NCBI RefSeq assembly: GCF_029955155.1
Contig: NZ_JAPNOZ010000011.1
Coordinates: forward strand, 310,001-374,000
Reading direction: 5' to 3'
From: Psychrobacillus sp. NEAU-3TGS
GTDB taxonomy: Bacteria; Bacillota; Bacilli; Bacillales_A; Planococcaceae
Length of the DNA: 64,000 nucleotides
Below, one piece after another: positions 56,267 through 64,000 of this stretch. The first letter of the stretch is position 1, and each line of letters starts with the position of its first letter. The notes beneath the pieces were generated by a model that was not told where the DNA came from, did not search any database, and saw only the letters and a list, made by a program, of their open reading frames with translations. Made by a program: the position numbers and the translations under genes.

Positions 56267-56869
56267 TTACGCTTTCCCGACTAACTCATCTAAATTCGCT
56301 GCAAGTAATTGGAGCGCATTACCCCGGTGAGAAATAGCCCCTTTTTCTTCCGCTGTCAGTTCAGCCATCATCTTGTTTTCAGAAGGAACAAAAAAGATTG
56401 GATCGTAACCAAATCCATTCGTGCCTTTTCTTTCTGAAGCAATAACTCCTTCACAAGTTCCCCTTACAGTAAATGGTTCACTTGTTGGAGACACTACCGC
56501 AATGGCACAAACGAATCTTGCTGTTCTTTCTGATTCTTTGACGTCTCTCAGCTCTTCTAGTACTTTATCGATATTTGCCTCATCGCTCTTCTCTTCACCC
56601 GCATATCTGGCAGAATAGATGCCTGGGCGTCCGTCTAGGGCATCGATTTCAAGTCCACTGTCATCTGCTATAACCATTGTTTGTAAACGGTTAGAAAGGG
56701 CGGTAGCTTTTAGTAATGCGTTTTCTTCAAAAGTGGTTCCCGTTTCTTCTACATCCATGTCATCTGCCACATCATGGAGCGTTAGTACCTCGTATCCAAG
56801 TGGACCAAAGAGTGCTTCAAAATCTTTTGCTTTTCCTTTATTTTTCGTTGCAATAATTATTTTTTTCAT
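56267..56869 (-). CDS. rdgB: XTP/dITP pyrophosphatase (RdgB/HAM1)
   Basis: A 200-residue nucleotide-pool cleaner that hydrolyses ITP, dITP and [18 protein letters not shown] at the N-terminus, [20 protein letters not shown], and the late GFGYDPIFF and SHRGNAL motifs are diagnostic. It overlaps rph by four bases. Confidence 0.96.
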   Translation of the reverse strand: MKKIIIATKNKGKAKDFEALFGPLGYEVLTLHDVADDMDVEETGTTFEENALLKATALSNRLQTMVIADDSGLEIDALDGRPGIYSARYAGEEKSDEANIDKVLEELRDVKESERTARFVCAIAVVSPTSEPFTVRGTCEGVIASERKGTNGFGYDPIFFVPSENKMMAELTAEEKGAISHRGNALQLLAANLDELVGKA

Positions 56870-57627
56870 GCTGTTTCCGTACCTCCCTCTCCAATTTTAG
56901 TTGCTAATTCTCCTAGAGCTGCTTGTTGGATGTCCATTAATCGTTTAATACCGATTTCTCCTAAATCCAGCATTTCCATTAATTGTTTCCGAGAAAATGT
57001 TGCTTCTTCTCCAGTACCTTGCAGTTCCACATATTCACCACTACTCGTTTGAACGATATTCATATCAACGGAAGCAGTAGAGTCTTCTTCGTAATTTAAA
57101 TCTAGTACACCACCAACGTTTTCCAAAACCCCAACACTTGTTGCAGCTAAATATTCACGAACAGGAAAATAGGCTAGCTGCTTTTGTTCATTTAGTTTTC
57201 CTAGCGCAATCGTTAGTGCAACAAATGCACCTGTAATACTTGCAGTTCTTGTACCGCCATCTGCTTGAATGACGTCACAATCGATCCAAATTGTCTTTTC
57301 CCCAATTACTTCTAGATCGACAACCGAGCGGAGTGCTCGTCCAATTAGACGTTGGATTTCCATCGTACGGCCCGTCACTTTTCCTTTAGATGATTCTCTT
57401 TGGTTACGGGATTCTGTGGCGCGTGGCAGCATGGAATACTCTGCAGTAATCCATCCTTTCCCTTGTCCCCTTAAAAACGGTGGCACACGGTCTTCAATCG
57501 TCGCATTACAAATGACTTTTGTTCGTCCAACCGTTATTAATACAGAGCCTTCCGGATGAATTAAATAATCAGTTTCTATTTTTACATCTCTTAGTTCATT
57601 TACTTTTCTTCCATCAGTTCTAATCAT
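56866..57627 (-). CDS. rph: Ribonuclease PH
   Basis: A 253-residue phosphorolytic 3'-5' exoribonuclease that trims tRNA 3' ends. [36 protein letters not shown] and the phosphate-binding [15 protein letters not shown] are clear. Length is normal. In B. subtilis gerM lies between murI and rph; here only 72 bases separate them. Confidence 0.97.
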   Translation of the reverse strand: MIRTDGRKVNELRDVKIETDYLIHPEGSVLITVGRTKVICNATIEDRVPPFLRGQGKGWITAEYSMLPRATESRNQRESSKGKVTGRTMEIQRLIGRALRSVVDLEVIGEKTIWIDCDVIQADGGTRTASITGAFVALTIALGKLNEQKQLAYFPVREYLAATSVGVLENVGGVLDLNYEEDSTASVDMNIVQTSSGEYVELQGTGEEATFSRKQLMEMLDLGEIGIKRLMDIQQAALGELATKIGEGGTETA

Positions 57628-57664
57628 AAATTTCTCCTTTAGTCCATTCCTTTACGCAAAAGAA

Positions 57665-57701
57665 GACCCCGTTATTTAAGTCGTCTCAAGCTAACAGGGT
57701 C
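57665..57701 (-). terminator. Possible terminator between murI and rph
   Basis: GACCCTGTTA and TAACGGGGTC pair over ten positions with one mismatch, a 17-base loop and a short TTCTTTT tail on the minus strand. It reads after murI and overlaps the stop, so its strength is doubtful. Confidence 0.5.
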
Positions 57702-58497
57702 ATTTGAATGAAATTGTTCGTACATCTGCATTTTGTAACTCTAACCATTTTTCCACTATTGTTTTAAAAATCGGGACCGATCCCGTTGTATAAAAAACAG
57801 GTGTTTTTTTCTCCTCAATTGGATGATGCATATGATGATAATCTAAATACTCATTAACATCCTGGGCAGTTTCTTCGGCAGAGGAAAGTACTTTTACATG
57901 CGGGCCAACTGCCTCTTCAATGTGCTTTTGTAGTAACGGATAATGCGTACACCCGAGAATAACTGTATCGAATTGTTCCTTTTTTAACGGCAATAATGTC
58001 TCCATTACCATATTCCTTGCAAACTCGCCTTCATATTCATTACTTTCAACGAGTGGAACAAAGGTAGGGCAAGCAAGTGGAATAACTTTGCTAGAAGTAT
58101 TTAAAGCTGCTATTGCTTCTTCATACGCTCCACTTTTAATCGTACCGCTTGTACCTAGCACTACGATTTCATTTTTCTTTGTTGCTTTGATCGCTGCCCT
58201 TGCTCCTGGAAAAATAACACCTATAACAGGAAAAGGCATTTTTTTACTCAATGAATTAAGTGCTACAGCCGTTGCCGTATTACAGGCAATAACGAGCATT
58301 TTTATATTCATTTTAGCAAGCGCAGTAGCGAGTTGCCATGTAAACTTGCGCACCTCTTCACTTGACCTTGGTCCATATGGACATCTTGCTGTATCTCCTA
58401 TATAAATAATTTCCTCATTAGGTAGATGTCGCATAATTTCTTTTGCAACTGTTAAACCACCTACTCCAGAGTCTATAACACCAATTGGGGCTTTCAC
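57700..58497 (-). CDS. murI: Glutamate racemase
   Basis: A 265-residue enzyme that makes D-glutamate for peptidoglycan. PIGVIDSGVGGLTVAKEI, the first catalytic cysteine in VIACNTATAVAL, and the second in VILGCTHYPLLQ are all in place. Corresponds to racE of B. subtilis, in the same order before rph. Confidence 0.97.
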   Translation of the reverse strand: MKAPIGVIDSGVGGLTVAKEIMRHLPNEEIIYIGDTARCPYGPRSSEEVRKFTWQLATALAKMNIKMLVIACNTATAVALNSLSKKMPFPVIGVIFPGARAAIKATKKNEIVVLGTSGTIKSGAYEEAIAALNTSSKVIPLACPTFVPLVESNEYEGEFARNMVMETLLPLKKEQFDTVILGCTHYPLLQKHIEEAVGPHVKVLSSAEETAQDVNEYLDYHHMHHPIEEKKTPVFYTTGSVPIFKTIVEKWLELQNADVRTISFK

Positions 58498-58506
58498 GTT
58501 AATTCC

Positions 58507-58977
58507 TCAGTTCTTTTTCATCTCTTGATGCAATTTTTCTAGTAAAATCGATAAATTTGCTACTTCTTTTTCGTTAAACTGACCAAGGATATCTTTTAAG
58601 TATTGCTGTCTTTTATCAATAACCTCTTCAATAATACGTTCACCTTCCGCAAGTAAATGTATACGCACTACACGGCGATCTTGTTCATCTCTCACTCGTT
58701 GAACTAGTTCACTTCTTTCCATACGATCGATTAAATCAGTCGTAGTACTAAAAGCTAGATACATTTTAGTGGAAAGATCACCGATAGTCATGTCTCCAAG
58801 CTCTAGCAGCCACTGAAGGGCAACAAACTGCGGTGGTGTGATTGTATATGCATTTAAAATTTGACGGCCTCTTTGTTTAATGATTCCTGATATATGTCGA
58901 AGCTCTTTTTCTAAAAAAGCAACATCTTCTTGATTATGTTCCGTATTTATTCTATCATCTGCCATATAATCCTTCAC
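58507..58977 (-). CDS. ysmB: MarR family transcriptional regulator (YsmB-like)
   Basis: A 156-residue winged-helix protein. The recognition region reads MTIGDLSTKMYLAFSTTTDL followed by IDRMERSELVQRVRDEQDRR with the wing. Located between gerE and murI as ysmB is in B. subtilis. Ligand and targets are unknown; it ends 9 bases before murI and may be co-transcribed with it. Confidence 0.88.
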   Translation of the reverse strand: MKDYMADDRINTEHNQEDVAFLEKELRHISGIIKQRGRQILNAYTITPPQFVALQWLLELGDMTIGDLSTKMYLAFSTTTDLIDRMERSELVQRVRDEQDRRVVRIHLLAEGERIIEEVIDKRQQYLKDILGQFNEKEVANLSILLEKLHQEMKKN

Positions 58978-59042
58978 TCCTCAAAACAATTCTACATATT
59001 TATTATTGTGACGTGTTCTGAGGAAAATGGCAAGGATTCAGG

Positions 59043-59267
59043 TTAGTTCAACGATAGTTCGCCTAGTCTTAATAGTTCCACAATTGCTTGTGACCTTCCC
59101 GATACTCCTAATTTTTGTATCGTGTTAGAAATGTGATTTCTGACCGTCTTTTCACTAATTGATAACTGAATTGAAATTTCTTTTGTAGAATTATCTTCTA
59201 CAAGTAACTGAAAAATTTGACGTTCTCTGTTCGTCAAGATTGATCGATGCTGATTGTTATCGTACAA
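59043..59267 (-). CDS. gerE: Spore germination/coat transcription factor GerE
   Basis: A 74-residue LuxR-type helix-turn-helix protein, the size of GerE. LTNRERQIFQLLVEDNSTKE then ISEKTVRNHISNTIQKLGVS align closely with B. subtilis GerE, which directs late mother-cell coat genes under sigma-K. Start is TTG at 59267. Position between ysmA and ysmB is conserved. This is strong evidence that the organism forms spores. Confidence 0.94.
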   Translation of the reverse strand: MYDNNQHRSILTNRERQIFQLLVEDNSTKEISIQLSISEKTVRNHISNTIQKLGVSGRSQAIVELLRLGELSLN

Positions 59268-59332
59268 TGCCTTAGCCCCCTATCCACTCTCCTTCTAACG
59301 TATGTAGCACCGGGATAGTAGGTGACGGCTAG

Positions 59333-59782
59333 TTAGCACTGTTTTTGAAAAACTTCTCGTTCTTTTTCATTCCACTTGGAAGCTTTACCTGTTTTTTTGT
59401 CAATTTGAACGACAGAACCCCTGCCAGTAAAGACAATCTCACCTTTTTCATTTTTCGCCATGTAATGTATATCTACAGAAGAAGAACCTAGCGTATTTGC
59501 ATTTACATATATCCGAAGTTTTTCGTCGAAGAATACTTGTTTGACATAATCACATTGTAAATCCGCAACAACTGGGATTTTTTCTCCCTTGGGATTCAAC
59601 CAGTCGCTCATGAGATGGATATGTTTGAAATATTCAATTCGTGCATATTCAAAATAAGCAAACGTTACTGTATTATTCAAATGTCCATACATATCCGTTT
59701 CTGAAAAACGTACACTTACTTCCACAAAAAAAGAAAATTCCTGTTCCCAACTCGCAACATCTTCTATGTAATTAGCTCGCAT
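59333..59782 (-). CDS. ysmA: Acyl-CoA thioesterase, hot-dog fold (YsmA-like)
   Basis: A 149-residue 4-hydroxybenzoyl-CoA-thioesterase-like protein. The active-site stretch RFSETDMYGHLNNTVTFAYF and the helix YFEYARIEYFKHI are typical. Probably hydrolyses an acyl-CoA; the substrate is unknown. Gene order sdhB-ysmA-gerE is as in B. subtilis. Confidence 0.88.
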   Translation of the reverse strand: MRANYIEDVASWEQEFSFFVEVSVRFSETDMYGHLNNTVTFAYFEYARIEYFKHIHLMSDWLNPKGEKIPVVADLQCDYVKQVFFDEKLRIYVNANTLGSSSVDIHYMAKNEKGEIVFTGRGSVVQIDKKTGKASKWNEKEREVFQKQC

Positions 59783-59835
59783 AAAAACATTCCCCCATAA
59801 ATGAATTTTTATTCATTTATTGTAACAGAGAAAGA

Positions 59836-59874
59836 AAAAATCTGCATAGAACATTTCATTCTACGCAGATTTTT
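59836..59874. terminator. Terminator of sdhCAB
   Basis: AAAAATCTGC(A)TAGAA pairs with TTCTA(C)GCAGATTTTT around seven bases. It is about 205 bases past the sdhB stop, after a dispersed repeat, and before ysmA. Confidence 0.85.
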
Positions 59875-59917
59875 CATGATGATTCAAGAGAAAGTGTTAA
59901 CTTTCCTACTTAGTTAT

Positions 59918-60075
59918 TGTCCAGCTGCAGCGCCTTACCCCTCGGGGTCAAATGTGAAAAAGCTGCTCCTGCGCAAAGCTCGTCGCAAACAAAATCGCTT
60001 GTGGTGGCTGAAGAGCTGCCTCCTCGCTTTTCCTCATTTGCCTGTCGGGGCAGACATAGACGCTTCCGCATTTCT
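59918..60075. repeat. Dispersed Bacillales repeat after sdhB
   Basis: Reads GTCCAGCTGCAGCGCCTTAC, CCCTCGGGGTCAAATG, CTCGTCGCAAACAAAATCGC, CCTGTCGGGGCAGACATAG and CGCTTCCGCATTTCTATATT. GC-rich against its flanks. Parts match blocks at 31205-31315 (minus strand) and 37745-37885. No gene is supported inside it. Confidence 0.7.
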
Positions 60076-60078
60076 ATA

Positions 60079-60855
60079 TTAGTCAACCATATGATCGCTT
60101 CCGAAGAAGTTTTTAAACATTTGAACTGTTGTATCACGGTTCAATGCAGCAATAGAAGTAGTTAAAGGAATACCTTTTGGACAAGCAACAACACAGTTTT
60201 GTGCGTTACCGCAGTTTGCAAGGCCTCCATCTCCCATAATAGCATTTAAGCGTTCATCTTTGTTCATCGAACCAGTTGGATGTGCATTAAATAAACGTAC
60301 TTGTGATAGTGGAGCTGGTCCCATGAAAGATGCACCACTATTTACGTTTGGACAAGCTTCCAAACAAACACCACAAGTCATACATTTAGATAATTCATAT
60401 GCCCATTGACGTTTACGTTCTGGCATACGTGGTCCTTCACCAAGATCATAAGATCCATCGATAGGAACCCAAGCTTTAACTTTTTTCAATGAATCAAACA
60501 TACGAGTTCTGTCTACTTGAAGGTCACGAACTACAGGGAATGTTTTCATTGGCGCCAGTTTAATCGGTTGAACCAATTGATCGATTAATGCAGAACAAGA
60601 TTGACGTGGTTTTCCATTGATAACCATCGAACAAGCTCCACACACTTCTTCTAAACAACTCATATCCCACGCTACTGGAGTAGTTGCTTTTCCATCGGCA
60701 TTCACAGGATTTCGACGAATTTCCATTAGGGCTGAAATAACGTTCATATTAGGTCGATAATTCACTTCGAATTTTTCCCAATATGGTGTTGATTCCGGAG
60801 TATCTTGACGATAAACTTCAATTTGAACTTTTTTAGTTTCAGTTGCTGTTACCAT
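60079..60855 (-). CDS. sdhB: Succinate dehydrogenase iron-sulfur subunit
   Basis: A 258-residue subunit of respiratory complex II. The [2Fe-2S] cysteines lie in MSCLEEVCGACSMVING with the fourth in KPRQSCSAL; the [4Fe-4S] and [3Fe-4S] cysteines lie in CMTCGVCLEACPN, GNAQNC and CVVACPKGIPL. Electrons pass from FAD in SdhA to haem in SdhC and menaquinone. Last gene of sdhCAB, two bases after sdhA. Confidence 0.97.
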   Translation of the reverse strand: MVTATETKKVQIEVYRQDTPESTPYWEKFEVNYRPNMNVISALMEIRRNPVNADGKATTPVAWDMSCLEEVCGACSMVINGKPRQSCSALIDQLVQPIKLAPMKTFPVVRDLQVDRTRMFDSLKKVKAWVPIDGSYDLGEGPRMPERKRQWAYELSKCMTCGVCLEACPNVNSGASFMGPAPLSQVRLFNAHPTGSMNKDERLNAIMGDGGLANCGNAQNCVVACPKGIPLTTSIAALNRDTTVQMFKNFFGSDHMVD

Positions 60856-60857
60856 GA

Positions 60858-62615
60858 TTAATTTTCTCCCTTCGTAGAATAATCACGTTTACGAGGTGCA
60901 ACAAGCGATACGTCAATTTCTTCATAATGAATAACTGGAGCTCCAGTTGCTGGATCAAATTTTGCCATAGTTGTTTTCATGAACTCTTCATCATTACGCT
61001 CAGGAAATTCAGGTTTGTAATGAGCTCCACGGCTTTCATTACGTTGAAGAGCACCTAGTGTAATTACACGAGCTAACACAAGCATATTTTTCAACTGGCG
61101 AGTAAAGGATGCACCTTGGTTAGACCATTGTTGTGTATCATCCATGTTAATATTTTCATATCGTTCAAGCAATTCTTGGATTTTTTTGTCTGTTTCTTCT
61201 AACTTATCATTGTAACGAACAACCGTTACGTTGTCAGTCATCCACTCACCTAATTCTTTATGAATTAAGTAAGCATTTTCTGTACCTTTCATCGCAAGCG
61301 TCTTATCCCATTTTTCTTGCTCAAGTTTCACTTCAGCTTCGAAAATGGAGTCGTCCATATCGATCGCATGAGTTTTTAATTTACTCATGTAATTAACTGC
61401 ATTTGGTCCAGCAACGCTTCCGCCGAATACAGCTGATAGTAGAGAGTTTGCTCCTAGACGGTTCGCACCATGTTGAGAATAATCACATTCACCAGCAGCA
61501 AATAGACCTGGAATATTCGTCATTTGATCTTCATCTACCCAAAGTCCACCCATTGAATAGTGAACAGCAGGGAAAATCTTCATCGGAACTTTACGAGGGT
61601 CATCACCAGTGAACTTCTCATAGATTTCGATAATTCCACCTAGTTTAATGTCCAGTTCGTGTGGATCTTTATGTGAAAGATCCAGATAAACCATGTTTTC
61701 CCCGTTAATACCAAGTTTTTGGTTAACACATACGTCGAAAATTTCACGTGTTGCAATATCACGTGGCACTAGGTTACCGTATGCAGGATATTTTTCTTCT
61801 AGGAAGTACCAAGGTTTTCCGTCTTTGTATGTCCAAATACGTCCACCTTCACCACGTGCAGATTCTGACATTAAGCGTAGTTTATCGTCGCCAGGGATTG
61901 CAGTTGGGTGAATTTGAATAAATTCTCCATTTGCATAGTAAGCACCTTGTTGATAAACGATAGAAGCTGCAGAACCAGTATTGATGATAGAGTTAGTCGT
62001 TTTTCCGAAAATAATTCCAGGACCACCAGTTGCCATAATAACAGCATCTCCGCGGAATGCACGAATTTCCATTGTTTGAAGGTTTTGTGCTTTAATACCG
62101 CGACAAACCCCTTCGCTATCTTTTATAATTCCAAGGAATTCCCATCCTTCGAACTTCGTAACTAGACCATCTACTTCAAAACGACGCACTTGCTCGTCTA
62201 AAGCATATAGCAATTGTTGACCAGTCGTTGCACCAGAAAATGCTGTACGGTGCATTAATGTGCCACCGAAACGACGGAAATCTAATAAACCTTCTGGCGT
62301 ACGGTTGAACATAACACCCATACGGTCAAATAAGCTAATAATTCCAGGAGCAGCATCAGTCATTGCTTTTACTGGTCTCTGGTTTGCTAGGAAGTCTCCA
62401 CCATATACAGTATCATCTAAGTGTACTGCCGGTGAATCCCCTTCCCCTTTTGTATTTACAGCCCCGTTAATACCGCCTTGTGCACAAACAGAGTGTGAGC
62501 GTTTTACAGGAACTAATGAAAATAGATCTACGTGCGTGCCATCTTCGGCTGCTTTCATTGTTGCCATTAATCCAGCTAGACCACCGCCGACAACAATAAG
62601 TTTACTTTTTGCCAT
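60858..62615 (-). CDS. sdhA: Succinate dehydrogenase flavoprotein subunit
   Basis: A 585-residue subunit. FAD-binding LIVVGGGLAGLMATMKAAED, the covalent-flavin region RSHSVCAQGGINGAVN, substrate residues in HPTAIPG and SESARGEGGRIWT, and SMGGLWVDEDQMTNIPGLFA then AGECDYSQHGANRLGANSLL are clear. Oxidises succinate to fumarate at the inner face of the membrane. Confidence 0.97.
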   Translation of the reverse strand: MAKSKLIVVGGGLAGLMATMKAAEDGTHVDLFSLVPVKRSHSVCAQGGINGAVNTKGEGDSPAVHLDDTVYGGDFLANQRPVKAMTDAAPGIISLFDRMGVMFNRTPEGLLDFRRFGGTLMHRTAFSGATTGQQLLYALDEQVRRFEVDGLVTKFEGWEFLGIIKDSEGVCRGIKAQNLQTMEIRAFRGDAVIMATGGPGIIFGKTTNSIINTGSAASIVYQQGAYYANGEFIQIHPTAIPGDDKLRLMSESARGEGGRIWTYKDGKPWYFLEEKYPAYGNLVPRDIATREIFDVCVNQKLGINGENMVYLDLSHKDPHELDIKLGGIIEIYEKFTGDDPRKVPMKIFPAVHYSMGGLWVDEDQMTNIPGLFAAGECDYSQHGANRLGANSLLSAVFGGSVAGPNAVNYMSKLKTHAIDMDDSIFEAEVKLEQEKWDKTLAMKGTENAYLIHKELGEWMTDNVTVVRYNDKLEETDKKIQELLERYENINMDDTQQWSNQGASFTRQLKNMLVLARVITLGALQRNESRGAHYKPEFPERNDEEFMKTTMAKFDPATGAPVIHYEEIDVSLVAPRKRDYSTKGEN

Positions 62616-62663
62616 GCTATTCTCACTCCTCGATTTTATGGTAGTTGAATGTATATAAAGTTC

Positions 62664-63293
62664 TTATACAAATGCTAGAAGAGCTTGTACACCAACTACA
62701 GATAACGCTAAGAAGATTACTAATGTTACATATGTAGCAATTCGTTGTGATTGTGGTGATTGTGTAATTCCCCAACTAACTAAGAATGACCAAATACCGT
62801 TAGCTAAATGGAATGTTGCAGAAATAACCCCTACAATATAGAAGCCTAACATCCATGGATTTGATAAAATTTCAGCCATCATGTTAAAATTAACTTCTTT
62901 CGCACCAATCGCTGCTTGAAACCTTGTCTCAAAAACATGCCATGCGATGAAAACAACAAGAAAAATCCCAGTAATTCTTTGTAAAATAAATAAATAGTTT
63001 CGTAGCGTCCCGTATCTCTGTGGATTGTTTTTTGCGGTAAACGCAATATATATACCGTAAAAAGCATGGAACATTAATGGTAAATAAATGACGAAAATCT
63101 CCAACATTAATCTAAATGGAAGACTTTCCATAAAATGTGATGCACTGTTAAAAGCATCTTCTCCTCTAGTAGCAAAATGGTTTACTACTAAATGCTGCGC
63201 CACAAATAATCCAACTGGAATTATTCCTAATAGAGAATGTAAGCGGCGCCAATAAAATTCGCGATCTTTCGACAAAACAGTTACCCCCCTCAA
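62664..63293 (-). CDS. sdhC: Succinate dehydrogenase cytochrome b558 subunit
   Basis: A 209-residue five-helix membrane anchor of the Bacillus type that binds two b haems. Axial histidine candidates are in LHSLLGIIPVGLFVAQHLVV, LMFHAFYGIYI, FIAWHVFETRF and ATFHLANGIWSFL. No sdhD is needed in this type. The open frame begins at 63293 (MRGVTVLSKDREFYWRRLHS); a start nearer MSKDREF-like VLSKDREF is possible. First gene of sdhCAB. Confidence 0.95.
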   Translation of the reverse strand: MRGVTVLSKDREFYWRRLHSLLGIIPVGLFVAQHLVVNHFATRGEDAFNSASHFMESLPFRLMLEIFVIYLPLMFHAFYGIYIAFTAKNNPQRYGTLRNYLFILQRITGIFLVVFIAWHVFETRFQAAIGAKEVNFNMMAEILSNPWMLGFYIVGVISATFHLANGIWSFLVSWGITQSPQSQRIATYVTLVIFLALSVVGVQALLAFV

Positions 63294-63382
63294 ATTTACA
63301 TTTGCTCTGCATAAAAACTATTCTAGTAGAGTAGTTTTTATACGTGGTTCACATCATCATGTTACGAATTTATGACATATCT

Positions 63383-63411
63383 ATTGTACTCTCATCATTT
63401 TAGAGCGTCAA
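63383..63411 (-). promoter_or_regulatory. Sigma-A promoter of sdhCAB
   Basis: TTGACG at 63406-63411, exactly 17 bases, TACAAT at 63383-63388 on the minus strand, leaving a leader of about 80 bases before sdhC. Confidence 0.8.
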
Positions 63412-63563
63412 GGCATCTTTAGACTTTTCAATATTCTTCTCGATTCATTTTTGAATAATAATTCGTTTATTTTTTCACAAACTATTCCATTACCACCAAG
63501 AAATTATTTATGATAAAATAGACGAGGACAATGATACTCACTTTTTGAAAGAAGGGTTGCTAC

Positions 63564-63977
63564 TTGAATGATAAGGAACATTCACATGTAACTTCCTTTG
63601 GATATGAATTACTAAGAGACCACGTGCTTGCTTCTATTCTCGGAAAACATGAAAAAGATATTTTATATTGGGCTGGAAAAGATCTTGCTCGCAAGTTTCC
63701 ACTTTACTCGATGGAAGAAGCCATTACATTCTTCCAACAAGCAGGTTGGGGAACATTAGAGTTAGAGAAAACAACAAAAGACTCTGCATTTTATACCTTA
63801 CATACGTTTAATTTACCTCAAAGTGGAAAAATAAGAAGCCACCGATTAGAAGCAGGCTTTTTAGCCGAGCAACAACAGAAAATTGGCGGTTATTTAACAG
63901 AATGCTACGACGAAGAACCAAATAAAAACGGAACTGTTTCCTTTCAAGTAAAATGGGATGTAAAAGTTACTAAATAA
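63564..63977 (+). CDS. yslB: YslB family protein (DUF2507)
   Basis: A 137-residue protein with the family pattern SFGYELLRDHVLASILGKHE, ILYWAGKDLARKFPL and FFQQAGWGTLEL, related to V4R/hydrocarbon-binding folds. It is found next to sdhC in Bacillus. Role is unknown. The start appears to be TTG at 63564, eight bases after GAAGGG; the overlapping ATG at 63568 is out of frame. Confidence 0.88.
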   Translation: MNDKEHSHVTSFGYELLRDHVLASILGKHEKDILYWAGKDLARKFPLYSMEEAITFFQQAGWGTLELEKTTKDSAFYTLHTFNLPQSGKIRSHRLEAGFLAEQQQKIGGYLTECYDEEPNKNGTVSFQVKWDVKVTK

Positions 63978-64000
63978 GCATTGGATGGTTGGTGCCATCT

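Overview
The window looks like a low-GC, spore-forming member of the Bacillales, most likely Planococcaceae (Psychrobacillus, Lysinibacillus or Sporosarcina type). The backbone keeps the gene order known from Bacillus subtilis between sdhCAB and radC: yslB, sdhCAB, ysmA, gerE, ysmB, murI, rph, rdgB, ysnB, then ysoA, tig, clpX, lon, ysxC, hemA-X-C-D-B-L, valS, folC, comC, spoIIB, maf, radC. Sporulation genes (gerE, a spoIIB-like gene, a spoVID-like gene), a valS T-box leader, a PerR-like box at hemA and sigma-B-type promoters fit this. The family assignment is inferred from content, not from a database search.

Layout. 0-1.6 kb: radC, maf and spoIIB-like end of the conserved block. 1.7-13.6 kb: a type IV pilus locus, all on the minus strand. 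It holds a prepilin peptidase, PilO, PilN, PilM (frameshifted), a major pilin, PilC, PilT, PilB, a VanW/G5 surface protein, and a separate minor-pilin module (one broken PilV-like gene, a PulJ-like gene and a large PilX-like protein). 13.6-25.3 kb: a membrane GAF-GGDEF diguanylate cyclase, folC, a divergent pair of ATP-grasp ligases, a 186-bp tandem repeat, valS with its T-box, a SpoVID-like gene, a nucleotidase, ribD and ribA. 25.3-26.3 kb: about 1 kb of gene-free DNA with GC-rich dispersed repeats. 26.3-40.4 kb: haem synthesis, ysxC, lon, clpX, tig and ysoA, an almost textbook Bacillales block. 40.4-55.2 kb: an accessory region between ysoA and ysnB, bounded on one side by two identical tRNA-Arg genes. 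It carries a CDP-glycerol transferase, a sucrose-phosphate-synthase/phosphatase-like pair, a HELGH metalloprotein, two KGG stress proteins, a dehydrogenase/lactonase/aldehyde dehydrogenase cluster, a VOC protein, an AGCS symporter and an amidohydrolase. 55.7-64 kb: ysnB to yslB.

Single-base frame breaks occur in pilM, the pilV-like gene (two), the diguanylate cyclase, folC and ribD, and an ATP-grasp gene has probably lost its stop. All lie in the first 25 kb and none was noticed in the remaining 39 kb. Because folC and ribD are housekeeping genes, assembly error is a real possibility, but genuine decay or slippage cannot be excluded from the sequence alone.

The most interesting signals are: a complete retractable-type pilus locus in a Bacillales genome; two inverted copies of a highly structured 164/216-bp element whose stem base pairs co-vary and which supplies the stop codon of an aldehyde dehydrogenase gene; and intergenic arrays with a strict 21-bp phase at two and probably three sites.
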